A DNA stretch of 64,000 nucleotides from Microbacterium paraoxydans (GCF_900105335.1 NZ_LT629770.1:1240001-1304000), one strand, 5' to 3'. Shown: positions 24,550-33,831, numbered from the stretch's first letter. Notes: generated by a model from the sequence alone, not told the origin. A program made the numbers and translations.

Positions 24550-26016
24550 TCAGGAGACCGGGATCAGCGTGTACTTGGTGGACAGGTACTCGTGGATGCC
24601 CTCGAAGCCGCCCTCGCGGCCGACGCCGGACTGCTTGACGCCGCCGAAGGGAGCCGCCGCGTTGGAGACGACACCCACGTTGAGACCCATCATGCCCGTC
24701 TCCAGCGCGTCGATCATCCGCTGACCGCGCTGCAGGTTCTCGGTGAAGACGTAGGAGACCAGGCCGTACTCGGTGTCGTTGGCGAGGCGCACGGCCTCGT
24801 CCTCGGTCTCGAAGGTCGCGATCGCGAGCACCGGACCGAAGATCTCCTCGCGGAGGATCGCGGAACCGGGGACGACGTCGGTGAGGACCGTGGGCTCGTA
24901 GAACGTGCCGGTGCCCTCGAGCGCCTTGCCGCCCGCGAGCAGGGTCGCTCCGCGCTCGACGGCGTCGTCCACGAGCTCGCCGGCCTTGGCCACGGCGTCC
25001 TCGTCGATGAGCGGGCCGATCGCCACGCCCTCCTCCGTGCCGCGGCCGATCTTCATGCCGTTGACACGCTCGGTGACGCGCTTGGCGAACTCGCCCGCGA
25101 CGTCCTTGTGCACGATGAAGCGGTTCGCCGCCGTGCAGGCCTGACCGATGTTGCGGAACTTCGCGGCGAGAGCGCCGTCCACGGCCTTGTCGAGGTCCGC
25201 GTCGTCGAACACGACGAAGGGGGCGTTGCCGCCGAGCTCCATCGACACCCGGAGCACGCCCTCGGCGGCCTGCGCGATGAGCTTGCGGCCGACCTCGGTC
25301 GACCCGGTGAAGGACAGCTTGCGCAGACGCGGGTCGGCGATGATCGGCGCCGACAGGGCGCTCGACTTCGAGGTCTGCACGACGTTGACGACGCCCTTGG
25401 GCAGACCGGCCTCTTCGAGCAGGGTCGTGAAGAAGATGGTCGTGAGCGGCGTGAGTGCCGGGGGCTTGATCACCACGGTGCAGCCGGCGGCGAGGGCGGG
25501 GGCGATCTTGCGCGTGGCCATGGCGAACGGGAAGTTCCACGGCGTGACGAAGAACGACGGACCGACGGGGCGCTGCGACACGATCATGTGACCGGTGCCC
25601 TCGGGGTTCAGGCCGTAGCGGCCGCTGATGCGCACGGCCTCCTCGCTGAACCAGCGGAGGAATTCGCCGCCGTAGGCGACCTCGCCGCGGGCCTCGGCGA
25701 GGGGCTTGCCCATCTCGAGCGTCATCAGCAGCGCGAGGTCCTCCTTGCGCTCCTGCACGAGATCGAACGCCCGGCGGAGGATTTCGCCGCGCACGCGCGG
25801 CGCCGTCGCGGCCCACTCGTCCTGCGCGGCGACGGCGGCGTCGAGCGCCCGGATGCCGTCCGCGGGGGTGGCGTCGGCGATCGTGCGGATCACCTGGTTC
25901 GTCGAGGGGTCCTTGACGTCGAAGGTCGCGCCGGTCTCCCCCTCGATCCACTCCCCGCCGATGAAGAGGCCGGTGGGGATGCTGTCGAGCAGCGCCTGCT
26001 CGTTCTGAGTGCTCAT
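24550..26016 (-). CDS. gabD: Succinate-semialdehyde dehydrogenase (NADP+ type)
   Basis: 488 residues. Motifs: FVTPWNFPFAMATRKIAPALAAGCTVVIKPPALTPL (cofactor site), SFTGSTEVGRKLI, catalytic Glu in VSMELGGNAPFVV, and Cys in FRNIGQACTAANRF. The full-length N-terminus and GLFIGGEWIEGETGATFDVKDPSTNQVI fit GabD. Oxidises succinate semialdehyde, formed by GabT, to succinate. 14 bp after the APC permease; part of the putrescine/GABA cluster. Which of the two dehydrogenases handles 4-aminobutanal cannot be told from sequence. Confidence 0.9.
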   Translation of the reverse strand: MSTQNEQALLDSIPTGLFIGGEWIEGETGATFDVKDPSTNQVIRTIADATPADGIRALDAAVAAQDEWAATAPRVRGEILRRAFDLVQERKEDLALLMTLEMGKPLAEARGEVAYGGEFLRWFSEEAVRISGRYGLNPEGTGHMIVSQRPVGPSFFVTPWNFPFAMATRKIAPALAAGCTVVIKPPALTPLTTIFFTTLLEEAGLPKGVVNVVQTSKSSALSAPIIADPRLRKLSFTGSTEVGRKLIAQAAEGVLRVSMELGGNAPFVVFDDADLDKAVDGALAAKFRNIGQACTAANRFIVHKDVAGEFAKRVTERVNGMKIGRGTEEGVAIGPLIDEDAVAKAGELVDDAVERGATLLAGGKALEGTGTFYEPTVLTDVVPGSAILREEIFGPVLAIATFETEDEAVRLANDTEYGLVSYVFTENLQRGQRMIDALETGMMGLNVGVVSNAAAPFGGVKQSGVGREGGFEGIHEYLSTKYTLIPVS

Positions 26017-26030
26017 GGATTCTCTCTCTT

Positions 26031-27587
26031 TCAGACGGACGTGGGACGACGACGACGGCTGGGCGGAGCGTCCATACCCAGCGTCTCACCGCGGAAGAAG
26101 GCGGGGCGGCGGATGGCGTTCCAGATCATCACGGCGATGCCGACGACGATGATGAGGATGCCGAGGATGAAGACGATCCCGATGCCGCCGATCTCCGACC
26201 CGGAGCCGTAGGCCGGGTCCATGGAGTCGATCAGCGTGGTGAAGAACAGGATCGCCAGGATGATGCCGCCCACCAGCGGGAACAGGAAGGTGAAGAAGAC
26301 GTTCCGCGCCGAGTCGAACCACTGCTTGCGGAAGTACCAGACGCAGGCGAACGCGGTGATCCCGTAGTAGAAGCAGATCATCATGCCGAGCGTGAGGATC
26401 GTGTCCCACAGCGTGTCCTCGCTGACCACGCGCATCACCGCGTAGAACGCGGAGGCCACGATGGCCGACACGATCGTGGCGTAGCCCGGGGTGAAGAACC
26501 GTGGGCTCACCTTCGCGAACGACTTCGGGAGCGCACCGTAGTGGCCCATCGCGAGCAGGGTGCGGGCCGGACCGACGAACGTCGACTGCAGCGACGACGC
26601 CGAGCTCGTGAGCACCGCGAGAGAGACGAGGAACGCGAGCGGCCCGAGGATCGGTCCGGAGAGGTGGAAGAACACGTTCTCCTGGATGTCGCCGTTGCCG
26701 AGGCCGAGCTCCCCCGTGCCGACGCCCGCGAACATGATCATCGCGACGGCGAGGAGCAGGTAGAGCGAGACGATCGTGAGCACGGTGACGGTGGCCGCCC
26801 GCCCCGGGGTCTTCTCCGGGTCCTTCGTCTCCTCGTTCATCGTGAGGGTGACGTCCCAGCCCCAGAAGATGAAGATCGACAGCGACAGACCGGCGGCGAC
26901 CGCGCTGAACGACGAGATCGCGAACGGGTTGAACCAGTTGAGGTCGAACGGCTGGTAGTCGAAGCCGTTGCCGCCCACGGCCTGCACGATCGCGGCGACC
27001 GCGAAGAACACGAGCACGAGGATCTGGAATCCGACGAGCCAGTACTGCAGCTTCTGCGTGGTCTGCATGTCGCGGTACGACACCCACGTCGCGCCGAGCA
27101 TGAAGAGCAGGCAGACGCCGATGTTGATCCAGGTCACGCCGGCGAGATCGGCGATCTCCGCGTTGCCCGTGATCTGCGACAGCAGCAGGAACAGGAAGTC
27201 GACCGCGACGCCGGCGAGGTTGGACAGCACGAGGATCGTGGCGACCACGAGACCCCAGCCGGCCATCCAGCCCACCCACGGCCCGAACGCCCTGGCGGCC
27301 CAGGTGAAGGAGGTGCCGGAGTCGGGCATGCGGTTGTTGAGCTCGCGGTAGCCGAAGGCGACCAGAAGCATCGGGATGAAGCCGACGAGGATGATCGCCG
27401 GGATCTGCGCGCCGACCTCGGACGCGGTGGGGCCGACGGCGGCCGTGAACGTGTAGGCGGGGGCGATGCACGAGATGCCGATCACGACGGCGCCGATCAG
27501 GCCGACGGTGCCGGCGCTCAGGCCCTTCGTCGAGATTCCGGTCGTGACGCCGGATGCGGGCTCCGTCGCCCGGTTGGTGCTGCTCAT
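26031..27587 (-). CDS. APC-family amino acid/polyamine permease
   Basis: 518 residues with about 12 membrane spans. GTVGLIGAVVIGISCIAPAYTFTAAVG holds the unwound first helix of APC transporters; FIFWGWDVTLTMNEETKDPEKTPGRAA is the characteristic helix 6 and following loop. Context (amine oxidase, GabT, GabD) suggests putrescine or GABA as substrate. Its ATG overlaps the stop of the stress protein gene by one base (TGATG), so translation is probably coupled. Confidence 0.88.
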   Translation of the reverse strand: MSSTNRATEPASGVTTGISTKGLSAGTVGLIGAVVIGISCIAPAYTFTAAVGPTASEVGAQIPAIILVGFIPMLLVAFGYRELNNRMPDSGTSFTWAARAFGPWVGWMAGWGLVVATILVLSNLAGVAVDFLFLLLSQITGNAEIADLAGVTWINIGVCLLFMLGATWVSYRDMQTTQKLQYWLVGFQILVLVFFAVAAIVQAVGGNGFDYQPFDLNWFNPFAISSFSAVAAGLSLSIFIFWGWDVTLTMNEETKDPEKTPGRAATVTVLTIVSLYLLLAVAMIMFAGVGTGELGLGNGDIQENVFFHLSGPILGPLAFLVSLAVLTSSASSLQSTFVGPARTLLAMGHYGALPKSFAKVSPRFFTPGYATIVSAIVASAFYAVMRVVSEDTLWDTILTLGMMICFYYGITAFACVWYFRKQWFDSARNVFFTFLFPLVGGIILAILFFTTLIDSMDPAYGSGSEIGGIGIVFILGILIIVVGIAVMIWNAIRRPAFFRGETLGMDAPPSRRRRPTSV

Positions 27588-28471
27588 CAGCGGTCTCCTG
27601 CTTCATCGCGGGTACGCGGGACGACGATCATGGGGACGGGCAGTTCGTGCAGCATCTTCGCCGCCGTGGAGCCCAGGAAGAGTCGGCGCGGCTGCGCCAG
27701 CCGGCTGGAGCCGACGAGCACGACCTCGCCGGGGAGCCAGGAGAGCCCGGCGACGGCGTCCTCCACCGTCTCGCCGGGGGCCTCCTCGACGACGGCGCCG
27801 AGGCCGTCCGGCAGCCGCTCGGCGGCGACGGCCAGCACCTGGTGCGCGTGCTCGCTGCCGGCGAGGCGGATCGCCCCGGTGTCGAGTCCCGGGGGCACGT
27901 CGAACGGCACGAGCGACACCAGCCGCAGGCTCACCTCGGCGGCGCCGGCGAGGGCGACGGCCTGGTCGAGCACGCCCTCCGCGCCGGGCCGGGTGCCCAC
28001 GGCGACGGTGACGCGCGGGAGCACGTGGTCGTCCTGCTGCGCGAGACCGGACGGCGCGAGGGCCACCGGGATCGGCGAGGAGTGCAGCAGCTCCGACGCG
28101 ACGCTGCCCAGGCGGTGCCGGCCGAAGAGGCCTCCACCGGCCGTGCCGATCACGATGACGCTGGCGTCGAACTCCTCACCGGCGGCGATGAGGCACTCGG
28201 CGAACGACTCCGAGAAGCGCACGTGGCCGCTGCGCACGAGCTCCTGCGGCAGACGCACCACCGCGTCCTGCAGCCAGCTCCGCGCCTGCTTCCGGATGAC
28301 GTCCTCGTAGGCGCGCTCCGGTGGCACGGCGGCGCTGCGGGTGCCCTCGGTCGGCAGCACGATCACGAGGTGCAGGGTCGCGCCGATGCTGCGCGCCAGT
28401 CGTGCGGCCAGCGCCGCCGCGTCGGCCCCCGCATCCGTCGCCGTGTAGCCGACGACGACCGAGCCGGTCAT
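27587..28471 (-). CDS. Universal stress protein with two UspA domains
   Basis: 294 residues: two UspA domains in tandem (about 1-140 and 150-294). ATP-binding loops of the G-x2-G-x9-G(S/T) type are visible as GTAGGGLFGRHRLGSVASELL and VGSSRLAQPRRLFLGSTAAKMLHELPVPMIVVP. Starts and ends with TGATG overlaps, so it is translated with the amine oxidase and the permease. A stress protein inside a catabolic operon is unusual; it may bind or regulate the permease, as Usp domains do in some transporters (inference). Confidence 0.9.
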   Translation of the reverse strand: MTGSVVVGYTATDAGADAAALAARLARSIGATLHLVIVLPTEGTRSAAVPPERAYEDVIRKQARSWLQDAVVRLPQELVRSGHVRFSESFAECLIAAGEEFDASVIVIGTAGGGLFGRHRLGSVASELLHSSPIPVALAPSGLAQQDDHVLPRVTVAVGTRPGAEGVLDQAVALAGAAEVSLRLVSLVPFDVPPGLDTGAIRLAGSEHAHQVLAVAAERLPDGLGAVVEEAPGETVEDAVAGLSWLPGEVVLVGSSRLAQPRRLFLGSTAAKMLHELPVPMIVVPRTRDEAGDR

Positions 28472-29853
28472 CAGCCGATGCTCTCGGGAGCGCCGGCCTC
28501 GCGGCGGGCGTCGACGATGTTCGCCGCGACGAGGTGGCCCATGCGGATCGCCCCGTCGACGTGCTGGTAACCCGCTCCGGCCATGTCGCTGCAGGCGAAG
28601 TGGATCGGTCCGACCGGCGTGCGCAGGTCGGCGCCGTAGCGGTGCAGACCCCCGAGGTCGAAGCTCGCGGCGTACGCGCCGCGGGTCCACTCCTCGCTGC
28701 CCCAGTCGCTCTCGTAGTAGACGACCGGGTTCTTGGCCTCGGGACCGTAGTAGTGCGAGAGCGACTCGAGGATGCGCTCCTTGCGCTCCTCGGCCGACAG
28801 CTCGAACACGCCGTCGGCGTTGGCGTCGGACACGAAACCGACCAGGGTGCCGCGCTCGTCCCCGTGGTTGGTGTTGTCGTACGCCTCGTGCGACAGCTCG
28901 TACGGGCTGAACGCCGTACCGCTCAGGCCCTGCTCGCGCCAGAACGGGCTGTCGTAGACGGCGTGCACCTTGATGACGAAGCCCATCGACAGGTGCTGGT
29001 GCAGCTGGTGCTGACGACGCGGCAGCGGCGGGACGAAGGAGATGCGGTTGTAGAGGATGGGGGCGTGCGCGAGGATCGCGTACCGTGCCCGGACCGTGAG
29101 GTCGTCGGTGGTCGCCACGACCCCGTCGTCCGACCACTCCAGGCTGCGGACGGGCTGGTTCAGCAGCACGTCGTCACCCAGGCGCTCGGCGAGGCGCAGC
29201 GGCACCTGCTGGAGCCCTCCCACGACGCGCTTGTCGAGGATGAAATCGGCGTCGACGAGATTCGAGTACGAGCCGGCGGACGCCGCCATCAGCAGCGACT
29301 GCAGGAGCGAGAAGGCATGGGTCGGCTTGGTCAGCATCGCCGAGCCGGTCGCGAAGGCGAGGTTGCGCACGGCCTCGTCGTCGTCGGTCTGCGACCGCAG
29401 CCAGGCGTCCCACGAGATGGAGTCCCACTCGGCCGCGTTCGGGTGCTCCCACGGCTTGTCCGGGTCGATCTCGGCGACGAGGGCATCGAGGATGCCGGTG
29501 ATGCGGGCGATCACGGCCTCGGTCTCCGCCGACACCGGGAACATCTCGCCCGTGAAGCGGTGGGCCTGGCCATCCGGGCCGACGTAGACGCTGTCACCCT
29601 CGCGGTAGCGGCTGTAGGTCTCGAGCCCCAGCTCCTCGATCGTGTCCTTGAGGGCGTCCTGGTCGGGCGAGACCCACTGGCCGCCGATCTCCAGCATGGC
29701 GCCGTCGATCACGTCGGTCCACAGCCGGCCACCCACGCGGTCGCGGGCCTCCAGCACGGCGACCGACAGTCCGGCCTTCCGCAGGTCGTTGGCCGCCGTG
29801 AGCCCTGCGGCTCCGGCGCCCACGATCAGCACGTCGCGGGTGATCTCAGCCAT
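28471..29853 (-). CDS. puo: Flavin monoamine oxidase, probable putrescine oxidase
   Basis: 460 residues, FAD-dependent amine oxidase family. N-terminal Rossmann motif DVLIVGAGAAGLTAANDLRKAGLSVAVLEARDRVGGR, IGGQWV, and the C-terminal FAD region RTPVGPIHFACSDMAGAGYQHVDGAIRMG. Oxidises a primary amine to an aldehyde with H2O2 and ammonia. With GabT, two aldehyde dehydrogenases and a permease next to it, putrescine (giving 4-aminobutanal) is the best guess; tyramine or similar amines are alternatives. No signal peptide, so cytoplasmic. Confidence 0.85.
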   Translation of the reverse strand: MAEITRDVLIVGAGAAGLTAANDLRKAGLSVAVLEARDRVGGRLWTDVIDGAMLEIGGQWVSPDQDALKDTIEELGLETYSRYREGDSVYVGPDGQAHRFTGEMFPVSAETEAVIARITGILDALVAEIDPDKPWEHPNAAEWDSISWDAWLRSQTDDDEAVRNLAFATGSAMLTKPTHAFSLLQSLLMAASAGSYSNLVDADFILDKRVVGGLQQVPLRLAERLGDDVLLNQPVRSLEWSDDGVVATTDDLTVRARYAILAHAPILYNRISFVPPLPRRQHQLHQHLSMGFVIKVHAVYDSPFWREQGLSGTAFSPYELSHEAYDNTNHGDERGTLVGFVSDANADGVFELSAEERKERILESLSHYYGPEAKNPVVYYESDWGSEEWTRGAYAASFDLGGLHRYGADLRTPVGPIHFACSDMAGAGYQHVDGAIRMGHLVAANIVDARREAGAPESIG

Positions 29854-29894
29854 CTGCAACTCCTTCGTCGTCGGGGGATGCGGGGGAAGAAGTA

Positions 29895-29936
29895 CCGGTC
29901 GCGTCCCGAAATCCCCCGATCCGGGGACGCGACCGG
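29895..29936. terminator. Intercistronic hairpin between gabT and the amine oxidase
   Basis: CCGGTCGCGTCCC at 29895-29907 pairs with GGGACGCGACCGG at 29924-29936 (13 bp). It sits 7 bp after the gabT stop, so it may end the gabT message or attenuate read-through into the amine oxidase operon. Confidence 0.65.
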
Positions 29937-29942
29937 ACAGTG

Positions 29943-31304
29943 TCAGGCGCCGGCGAGCGCCTCGGCCACGACGTCGAGGCCCTCGTTCAGCAGCTCGTCG
30001 CCGATGGACAGCGGCGGGAGGAAGCGGATGACGTTGCCGTACGTGCCGCAGGTGAGGACGATGACGCCCTGAGCGATGCACGCCTTGGCCACGGCGGCCG
30101 TGAGCGCGGCGTCCGGAGCCTTGGTCTCCGGGTCCACGAACTCGGCCGCGACCATCGCACCGTGACCGCGGACGTCGCCGATGCGGGCGTCCTCGGACTG
30201 GAGGGCGGTGAGGCGGCCGATGAGGATCTCGCCGATCTCGCGGGCCCGCTCGATGACGCCGTCGTTCTCGAACACGTCGATGGCCGCGAGCGCCGCCGCG
30301 CAGGCGATCGGGTTGCCGCCGTAGGTGCCGCCGAGGCCGCCGGAGTGCGAGGCGTCCATGATCTCGGCGCGACCGGTCACGGCCGCGAGGGGCAGCCCGC
30401 CCGCGATGCCCTTGGCGGTGGTGATGAGGTCGGGCTCGATGCCGAAGATCTCGCTGGCGAACATGTGCCCGGTGCGGGCGAACCCGGTCTGCACCTCGTC
30501 GGCGATGAAGACGACGCCGTTCGCGCTGCACCAGTCGACGATCGCGGGGAGGAAGCCGTCGGCGGGGACGATGAAGCCGCCCTCGCCCTGGATGGGCTCG
30601 ATGATGACGGCCGCGAGGTTGTCGGCGCCGATCTGCTTCTCGAGCTGGAGGATCACGCGGGCCGCGGCCTCTGCGCCCTCGAGTCCGTCGCGGAACGGGT
30701 AGGACATCGGCGCGCGGTAGACCTCGGGGGCGAACGGGCCGAAGCCGCTCTTGTAGGGCATCGACTTCGCGGTCAGCGCCATGGTGAGGTTCGTGCGGCC
30801 GTGGTAGCCGTGGTCGAACGCGACGACGGCCTGGCGTCCGGTGTGCTTGCGGGCGATCTTGATCGCGTTCTCGACGGCCTCGGCGCCGGAGTTGAACAGG
30901 GCGCTCTTCTTGGCGAAGTCACCGGGGGTGACGCGGTTGAGCGCCTCGGCGACGCCGACGTACGACTCGTACGGCGAGATCATGAAGCAGGTGTGGGTGA
31001 ACTGCGCGGCCTGCGCGGCGACGGCCGCGGCGACCTTCGGGTGCGCGTTGCCGACCGTGGTCACCGCGATGCCGGAGCCGAGGTCGATGAGCGAGTTGCC
31101 GTCGGCGTCGACGACCACCCCTCCCCCGGCGGCGACGGCGGCGACGGGCACGGTGTGTCCGACACCGGCGGCGACCGCGTCCGCCTTGCGGGCGAGGACC
31201 TCGGCCGACCGCGGGCCGGGGAGTTCCGTGACGAGGCGACGCTCCTGCGGGAGGTCGGGGCCGCCGAGGGGGACTGCGGGTGCTGCGGTGTCGAGGAGAG
31301 CCAT
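29943..31304 (-). CDS. gabT: 4-aminobutyrate aminotransferase
   Basis: 453 residues, class III PLP aminotransferase. Transfers the amino group of GABA to 2-oxoglutarate giving succinate semialdehyde. VVDADGNSLIDLGSGIAVTTVGNAHPKV, FNSGAEAVENAIKIARKHTGR, FIADEVQTGFARTG and the PLP lysine in LITTAKGIAGGLPLAAV are all family-diagnostic. TACGCT six bases before the ATG suggests a leaderless transcript. Divergent from a PucR regulator; heads the GABA/putrescine cluster. Confidence 0.95.
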   Translation of the reverse strand: MALLDTAAPAVPLGGPDLPQERRLVTELPGPRSAEVLARKADAVAAGVGHTVPVAAVAAGGGVVVDADGNSLIDLGSGIAVTTVGNAHPKVAAAVAAQAAQFTHTCFMISPYESYVGVAEALNRVTPGDFAKKSALFNSGAEAVENAIKIARKHTGRQAVVAFDHGYHGRTNLTMALTAKSMPYKSGFGPFAPEVYRAPMSYPFRDGLEGAEAAARVILQLEKQIGADNLAAVIIEPIQGEGGFIVPADGFLPAIVDWCSANGVVFIADEVQTGFARTGHMFASEIFGIEPDLITTAKGIAGGLPLAAVTGRAEIMDASHSGGLGGTYGGNPIACAAALAAIDVFENDGVIERAREIGEILIGRLTALQSEDARIGDVRGHGAMVAAEFVDPETKAPDAALTAAVAKACIAQGVIVLTCGTYGNVIRFLPPLSIGDELLNEGLDVVAEALAGA

Positions 31305-31341
31305 GTCGCGAGCGTACGGCGGCATCGGAGACGCCCGCATT

Positions 31342-31393
31342 CGCCGGGTCGTACAATCGGAGAATTGATTTCGCCGTCTCGTACAACCGGAGA
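31342..31393. promoter_or_regulatory. Candidate PucR-family operator: two direct repeats 30 bp apart
   Basis: CGCCGGGTCGTACAATCGGA at 31342-31361 and CGCCGTCTCGTACAACCGGA at 31372-31391 match at 17 of 20 bases, both followed by GA. The spacing of 30 bp is about three helical turns. Located between gabT and the divergent regulator. Confidence 0.6.
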
Positions 31394-31397
31394 TCGC

Positions 31398-32906
31398 ATG
31401 GCCCCCACCGATCCGCCCACGCTGTCCGCCCTGCTGCGGCGCCGTGATCTGGACCTGCGCCTCGTCTCCGCCGCCGCGGATCTGCCGGACGGCGCACTCG
31501 ACCGTCCGCTGCGCTGGGTGCACAGCTCGGATCTCGCGGACCCGACACCCTTCCTCGCGGAAGACCTGGTGCTCCTCACCACCGGCGCCCAGTTCGACGA
31601 CGCGGACGCCATCCCGCCCTACGTCGTGCGCCTCGCCGAGCGCGGGGTGCTGGGGCTCGGGTTCGGCACCGACGTGCATCGCTCGGGCACGCCGGAAGAG
31701 TTGATCGCGGCGTGCGCCGACCAGGGCATCCCGCTGTTCGAGGTGCCGTACCGCACGCCGTTCATCGCCGTGGCCCGCGCCCACTCCGAAGCGATCGCGG
31801 CGCAGGCCTACGCCCGGCGCACCTGGGCGCTCGACACCCAGCGCGCCCTGGCCCTCGCCGCGCTCCGACCGCGCGGGCTGGACGCCATCGTCACCGAGCT
31901 GGGCCGTCGTCTCGGCGCCTGGGCCGGCATGTTCGACGCAGCGGGCGACATGCTCGTCACCCACCCCCGGGACGCCCTCTCCGCAGGCGTCCGGGAGGAG
32001 CTCGGGACGCGGGTCCAGGAGATCCTCGACCGCGGACTCGAGGCAGGGCAGTCCCTCACGCTCGATGCGCACACCTTCATGCTCTTCACGGTGGGGCGGG
32101 GCGGACACCTGCGCGGCGTCCTCGCCGTGGAGGCAGACGCCCTCGACCAGGAGGCCAGGGCGGTCGTCACCTCGGTCATCGCGATGGCGGGGCTGGCGCG
32201 GGAGCAGAGCGAGCAGCTCGCGCGCGGCCGACGGCGGCTGCACACGCAGTTGCTGCGCTCGCTCCTGGGCGACGACCCCGGACTCGCCCGCCGGGTGCTC
32301 GGCAGCCTTCCGCCCGCCCCCGTGGTGGTCGCCGTGACGGGAGACGCCCCGGCGGAACCGCTCCTCGACTGGTGGGAGCGTCGACGCCTCGAGCACGGGA
32401 CCCCGGCCTTCCTCGCGGACTCCGAGGACGGCGTGGTCATCTGCGTCTCCGCGACCGACGAGTCGCTTCTCGACGACGTGGCCGCACGCTTCACCGCCCG
32501 CGTCGGCGTCTCCGCGCCGGAGGGTTACGACGCCTTCTCCCGTGCGCACGCGCAGGCCCTCGTCGCCCTCCGGCAGCCCGGGACGAGCGGTGCCGTCCGG
32601 TACGCCGACACGGTCGGGTCGAGCCTGCTCACCGCTCTGGCCACGGATGAGGCCCGGCTCGTCGCGGAGTCGCGGCTCGCCCCGCTGCGGGAACACGACG
32701 CCGCCCACGGCACCGCGCTCGAACACGCGCTGCGCACCTGGCTCGACCACGACGCGCGGGCCGAGCAGGCCGCCGCCGCCTTGGGTATCCACCGGCACAC
32801 CCTCCGCTCCCGGGTCTCCCACGCCGGAGCCCTCCTCGGGGTCGACCTGACGACCTTCCCCGCCCGGGCCGAGGTGTGGGCGCTGCTGCAGACCGCGCGC
32901 GACTGA
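31398..32906 (+). CDS. PucR-family transcriptional regulator (GabR-like)
   Basis: 502 residues. The N-terminal PucR domain (LSALLRRRDLDLRLVSAAADLPDGALDRPLRWVHSSDLADPTPFL) is followed by a middle region and the C-terminal helix-turn-helix of the family (LRTWLDHDARAEQAAAALGIHRHTLRSRVSHAGALLGVDL). Divergent from gabT, like the PucR-type GabR of Corynebacterium glutamicum, which activates GABA use as I recall. The start has CGGAGA upstream, inside the second direct repeat, so autoregulation is likely. Confidence 0.9.
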   Translation: MAPTDPPTLSALLRRRDLDLRLVSAAADLPDGALDRPLRWVHSSDLADPTPFLAEDLVLLTTGAQFDDADAIPPYVVRLAERGVLGLGFGTDVHRSGTPEELIAACADQGIPLFEVPYRTPFIAVARAHSEAIAAQAYARRTWALDTQRALALAALRPRGLDAIVTELGRRLGAWAGMFDAAGDMLVTHPRDALSAGVREELGTRVQEILDRGLEAGQSLTLDAHTFMLFTVGRGGHLRGVLAVEADALDQEARAVVTSVIAMAGLAREQSEQLARGRRRLHTQLLRSLLGDDPGLARRVLGSLPPAPVVVAVTGDAPAEPLLDWWERRRLEHGTPAFLADSEDGVVICVSATDESLLDDVAARFTARVGVSAPEGYDAFSRAHAQALVALRQPGTSGAVRYADTVGSSLLTALATDEARLVAESRLAPLREHDAAHGTALEHALRTWLDHDARAEQAAAALGIHRHTLRSRVSHAGALLGVDLTTFPARAEVWALLQTARD

Positions 32907-32935
32907 CCCGGCCCCGAACCCGCGTCGACGGGGGC

Positions 32936-33325
32936 TCAGCCGGCGAGGAGCCGCCGGGAAGCGGCGACGTCCGCGGCGGTCCGGGCGACGAGCTCCTCCA
33001 CCGCGTCGAAACGGAGCGTCGGCCGGAGCAGCGCCACGAGCTCGACCGACAGCCGCTGTCCGTAGAGGTCGCGGTCGACGTCGTGCAGGTGCACCTCGAG
33101 ACGCCGCGCCCGGTCTCCGCAGAACGTCGGATTGACACCGACGCTCGCCGTCGCCTCCCACCGTCGGTCGTCGCCGGGAAGTCGCACCCAGGCCGCGTAG
33201 ATGCCGTCGTCGGGCAGCAGCCGCTCGGGCAGGGCGAGGTTCGCGGTCGGGAAGCCGAGCAGCCGCCCGCGACCGTCGCCGGGAACGACCAGGCCGGAGA
33301 GCACCGGGAGCGCCGGTCCGGTCAC
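32936..33325 (-). CDS. rcaA: Stand-alone riboflavin kinase (RcaA-like)
   Basis: 129 residues covering only the flavokinase barrel; the FAD-synthetase half of RibF is absent. GDGRGRLLGFPTANLALPERLLPDDGIYAAWV holds the ATP/Mg loop (GFPTAN) and SVGVNPTF is the second signature; VELHLH-type strand EVHLHDVDRDLYGQRLSVELV follows. Phosphorylates riboflavin to FMN. GTG start overlaps the flavin reductase stop (GTGA). In the riboflavin catabolic cluster of Microbacterium maritypicum a riboflavin kinase, RcaA, lies next to a flavin reductase, as here. Confidence 0.88.
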   Translation of the reverse strand: MTGPALPVLSGLVVPGDGRGRLLGFPTANLALPERLLPDDGIYAAWVRLPGDDRRWEATASVGVNPTFCGDRARRLEVHLHDVDRDLYGQRLSVELVALLRPTLRFDAVEELVARTAADVAASRRLLAG

Positions 33326-33831
33326 ACGTCTGCGGCGGGCGAGATCGCGCGGTAGCGGCTCTGGTGGAACACGAGCGGCTCGACGTCGTCGAAGAGCGTC
33401 ACGTCCTGGATCTCGTAGAGCGCGATCTCGTGGTCGCCGCCGTCGAAGGTGCTGTGCAAGCGGCAGGTGAGCCAGAGTGCGGCGTCGTCGATCAGCACGG
33501 CCCCACCCTCCGAGCGATGCCAGGCATGGCCGCCGAACCGGTCCCCTTCGCGCGCGGACAGCGAGCGGCTGAGCGGCTCGTGGTGCGCGGCGAGGACGCT
33601 CATCCCCAGCTCCGGGACGGCTCGGAGCACCGGCCAGGTCTTCGAGGTGCGGGCGGCACTGACGGCGACAAGGGCGGGCTCCAGCGAGATCGAGGTGAAG
33701 GAGTTGACCGCCATGCCGACGGCTCGATCGTCGACGTGCGCGGCGAGCGCGACCACACCGGTCGGATAGACGGAGAAGGCGCGACGGAGAGCGCGGTCCC
33801 GCGGCAGGGCGTCGGTCACGGCAGTAGTCAT
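33322..33831 (-). CDS. rcaB: Flavin reductase (RcaB-like)
   Basis: 169 residues of the NADH:FMN oxidoreductase-like split barrel. RRAFSVYPTGVVALAAHVDDRAVGMAVNSFTSISLEPALVAVSAARTSKTWPVL is the classic HpaC/DIM6 signature. Supplies reduced flavin, presumably FMNH2, to the monooxygenase encoded at 35.4-36.8 kb. ATG 33831 has AAAGGA at good distance; GTG three bases earlier is possible. An inverted repeat TAGTCAACTTTGACTA lies 17 bp upstream. Two-gene unit with rcaA. Confidence 0.9.
   Translation of the reverse strand: MTTAVTDALPRDRALRRAFSVYPTGVVALAAHVDDRAVGMAVNSFTSISLEPALVAVSAARTSKTWPVLRAVPELGMSVLAAHHEPLSRSLSAREGDRFGGHAWHRSEGGAVLIDDAALWLTCRLHSTFDGGDHEIALYEIQDVTLFDDVEPLVFHQSRYRAISPAADV

Noticed and set aside
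23053..26211. 1052-codon plus-strand open frame opposite the aldehyde dehydrogenases
   Set aside because: High-GC shadow frame: no recognisable domain, and the minus strand carries complete conserved dehydrogenases with catalytic residues. The same applies to the long frames at 42462-45701, 46138-49353 and 49290-52634.
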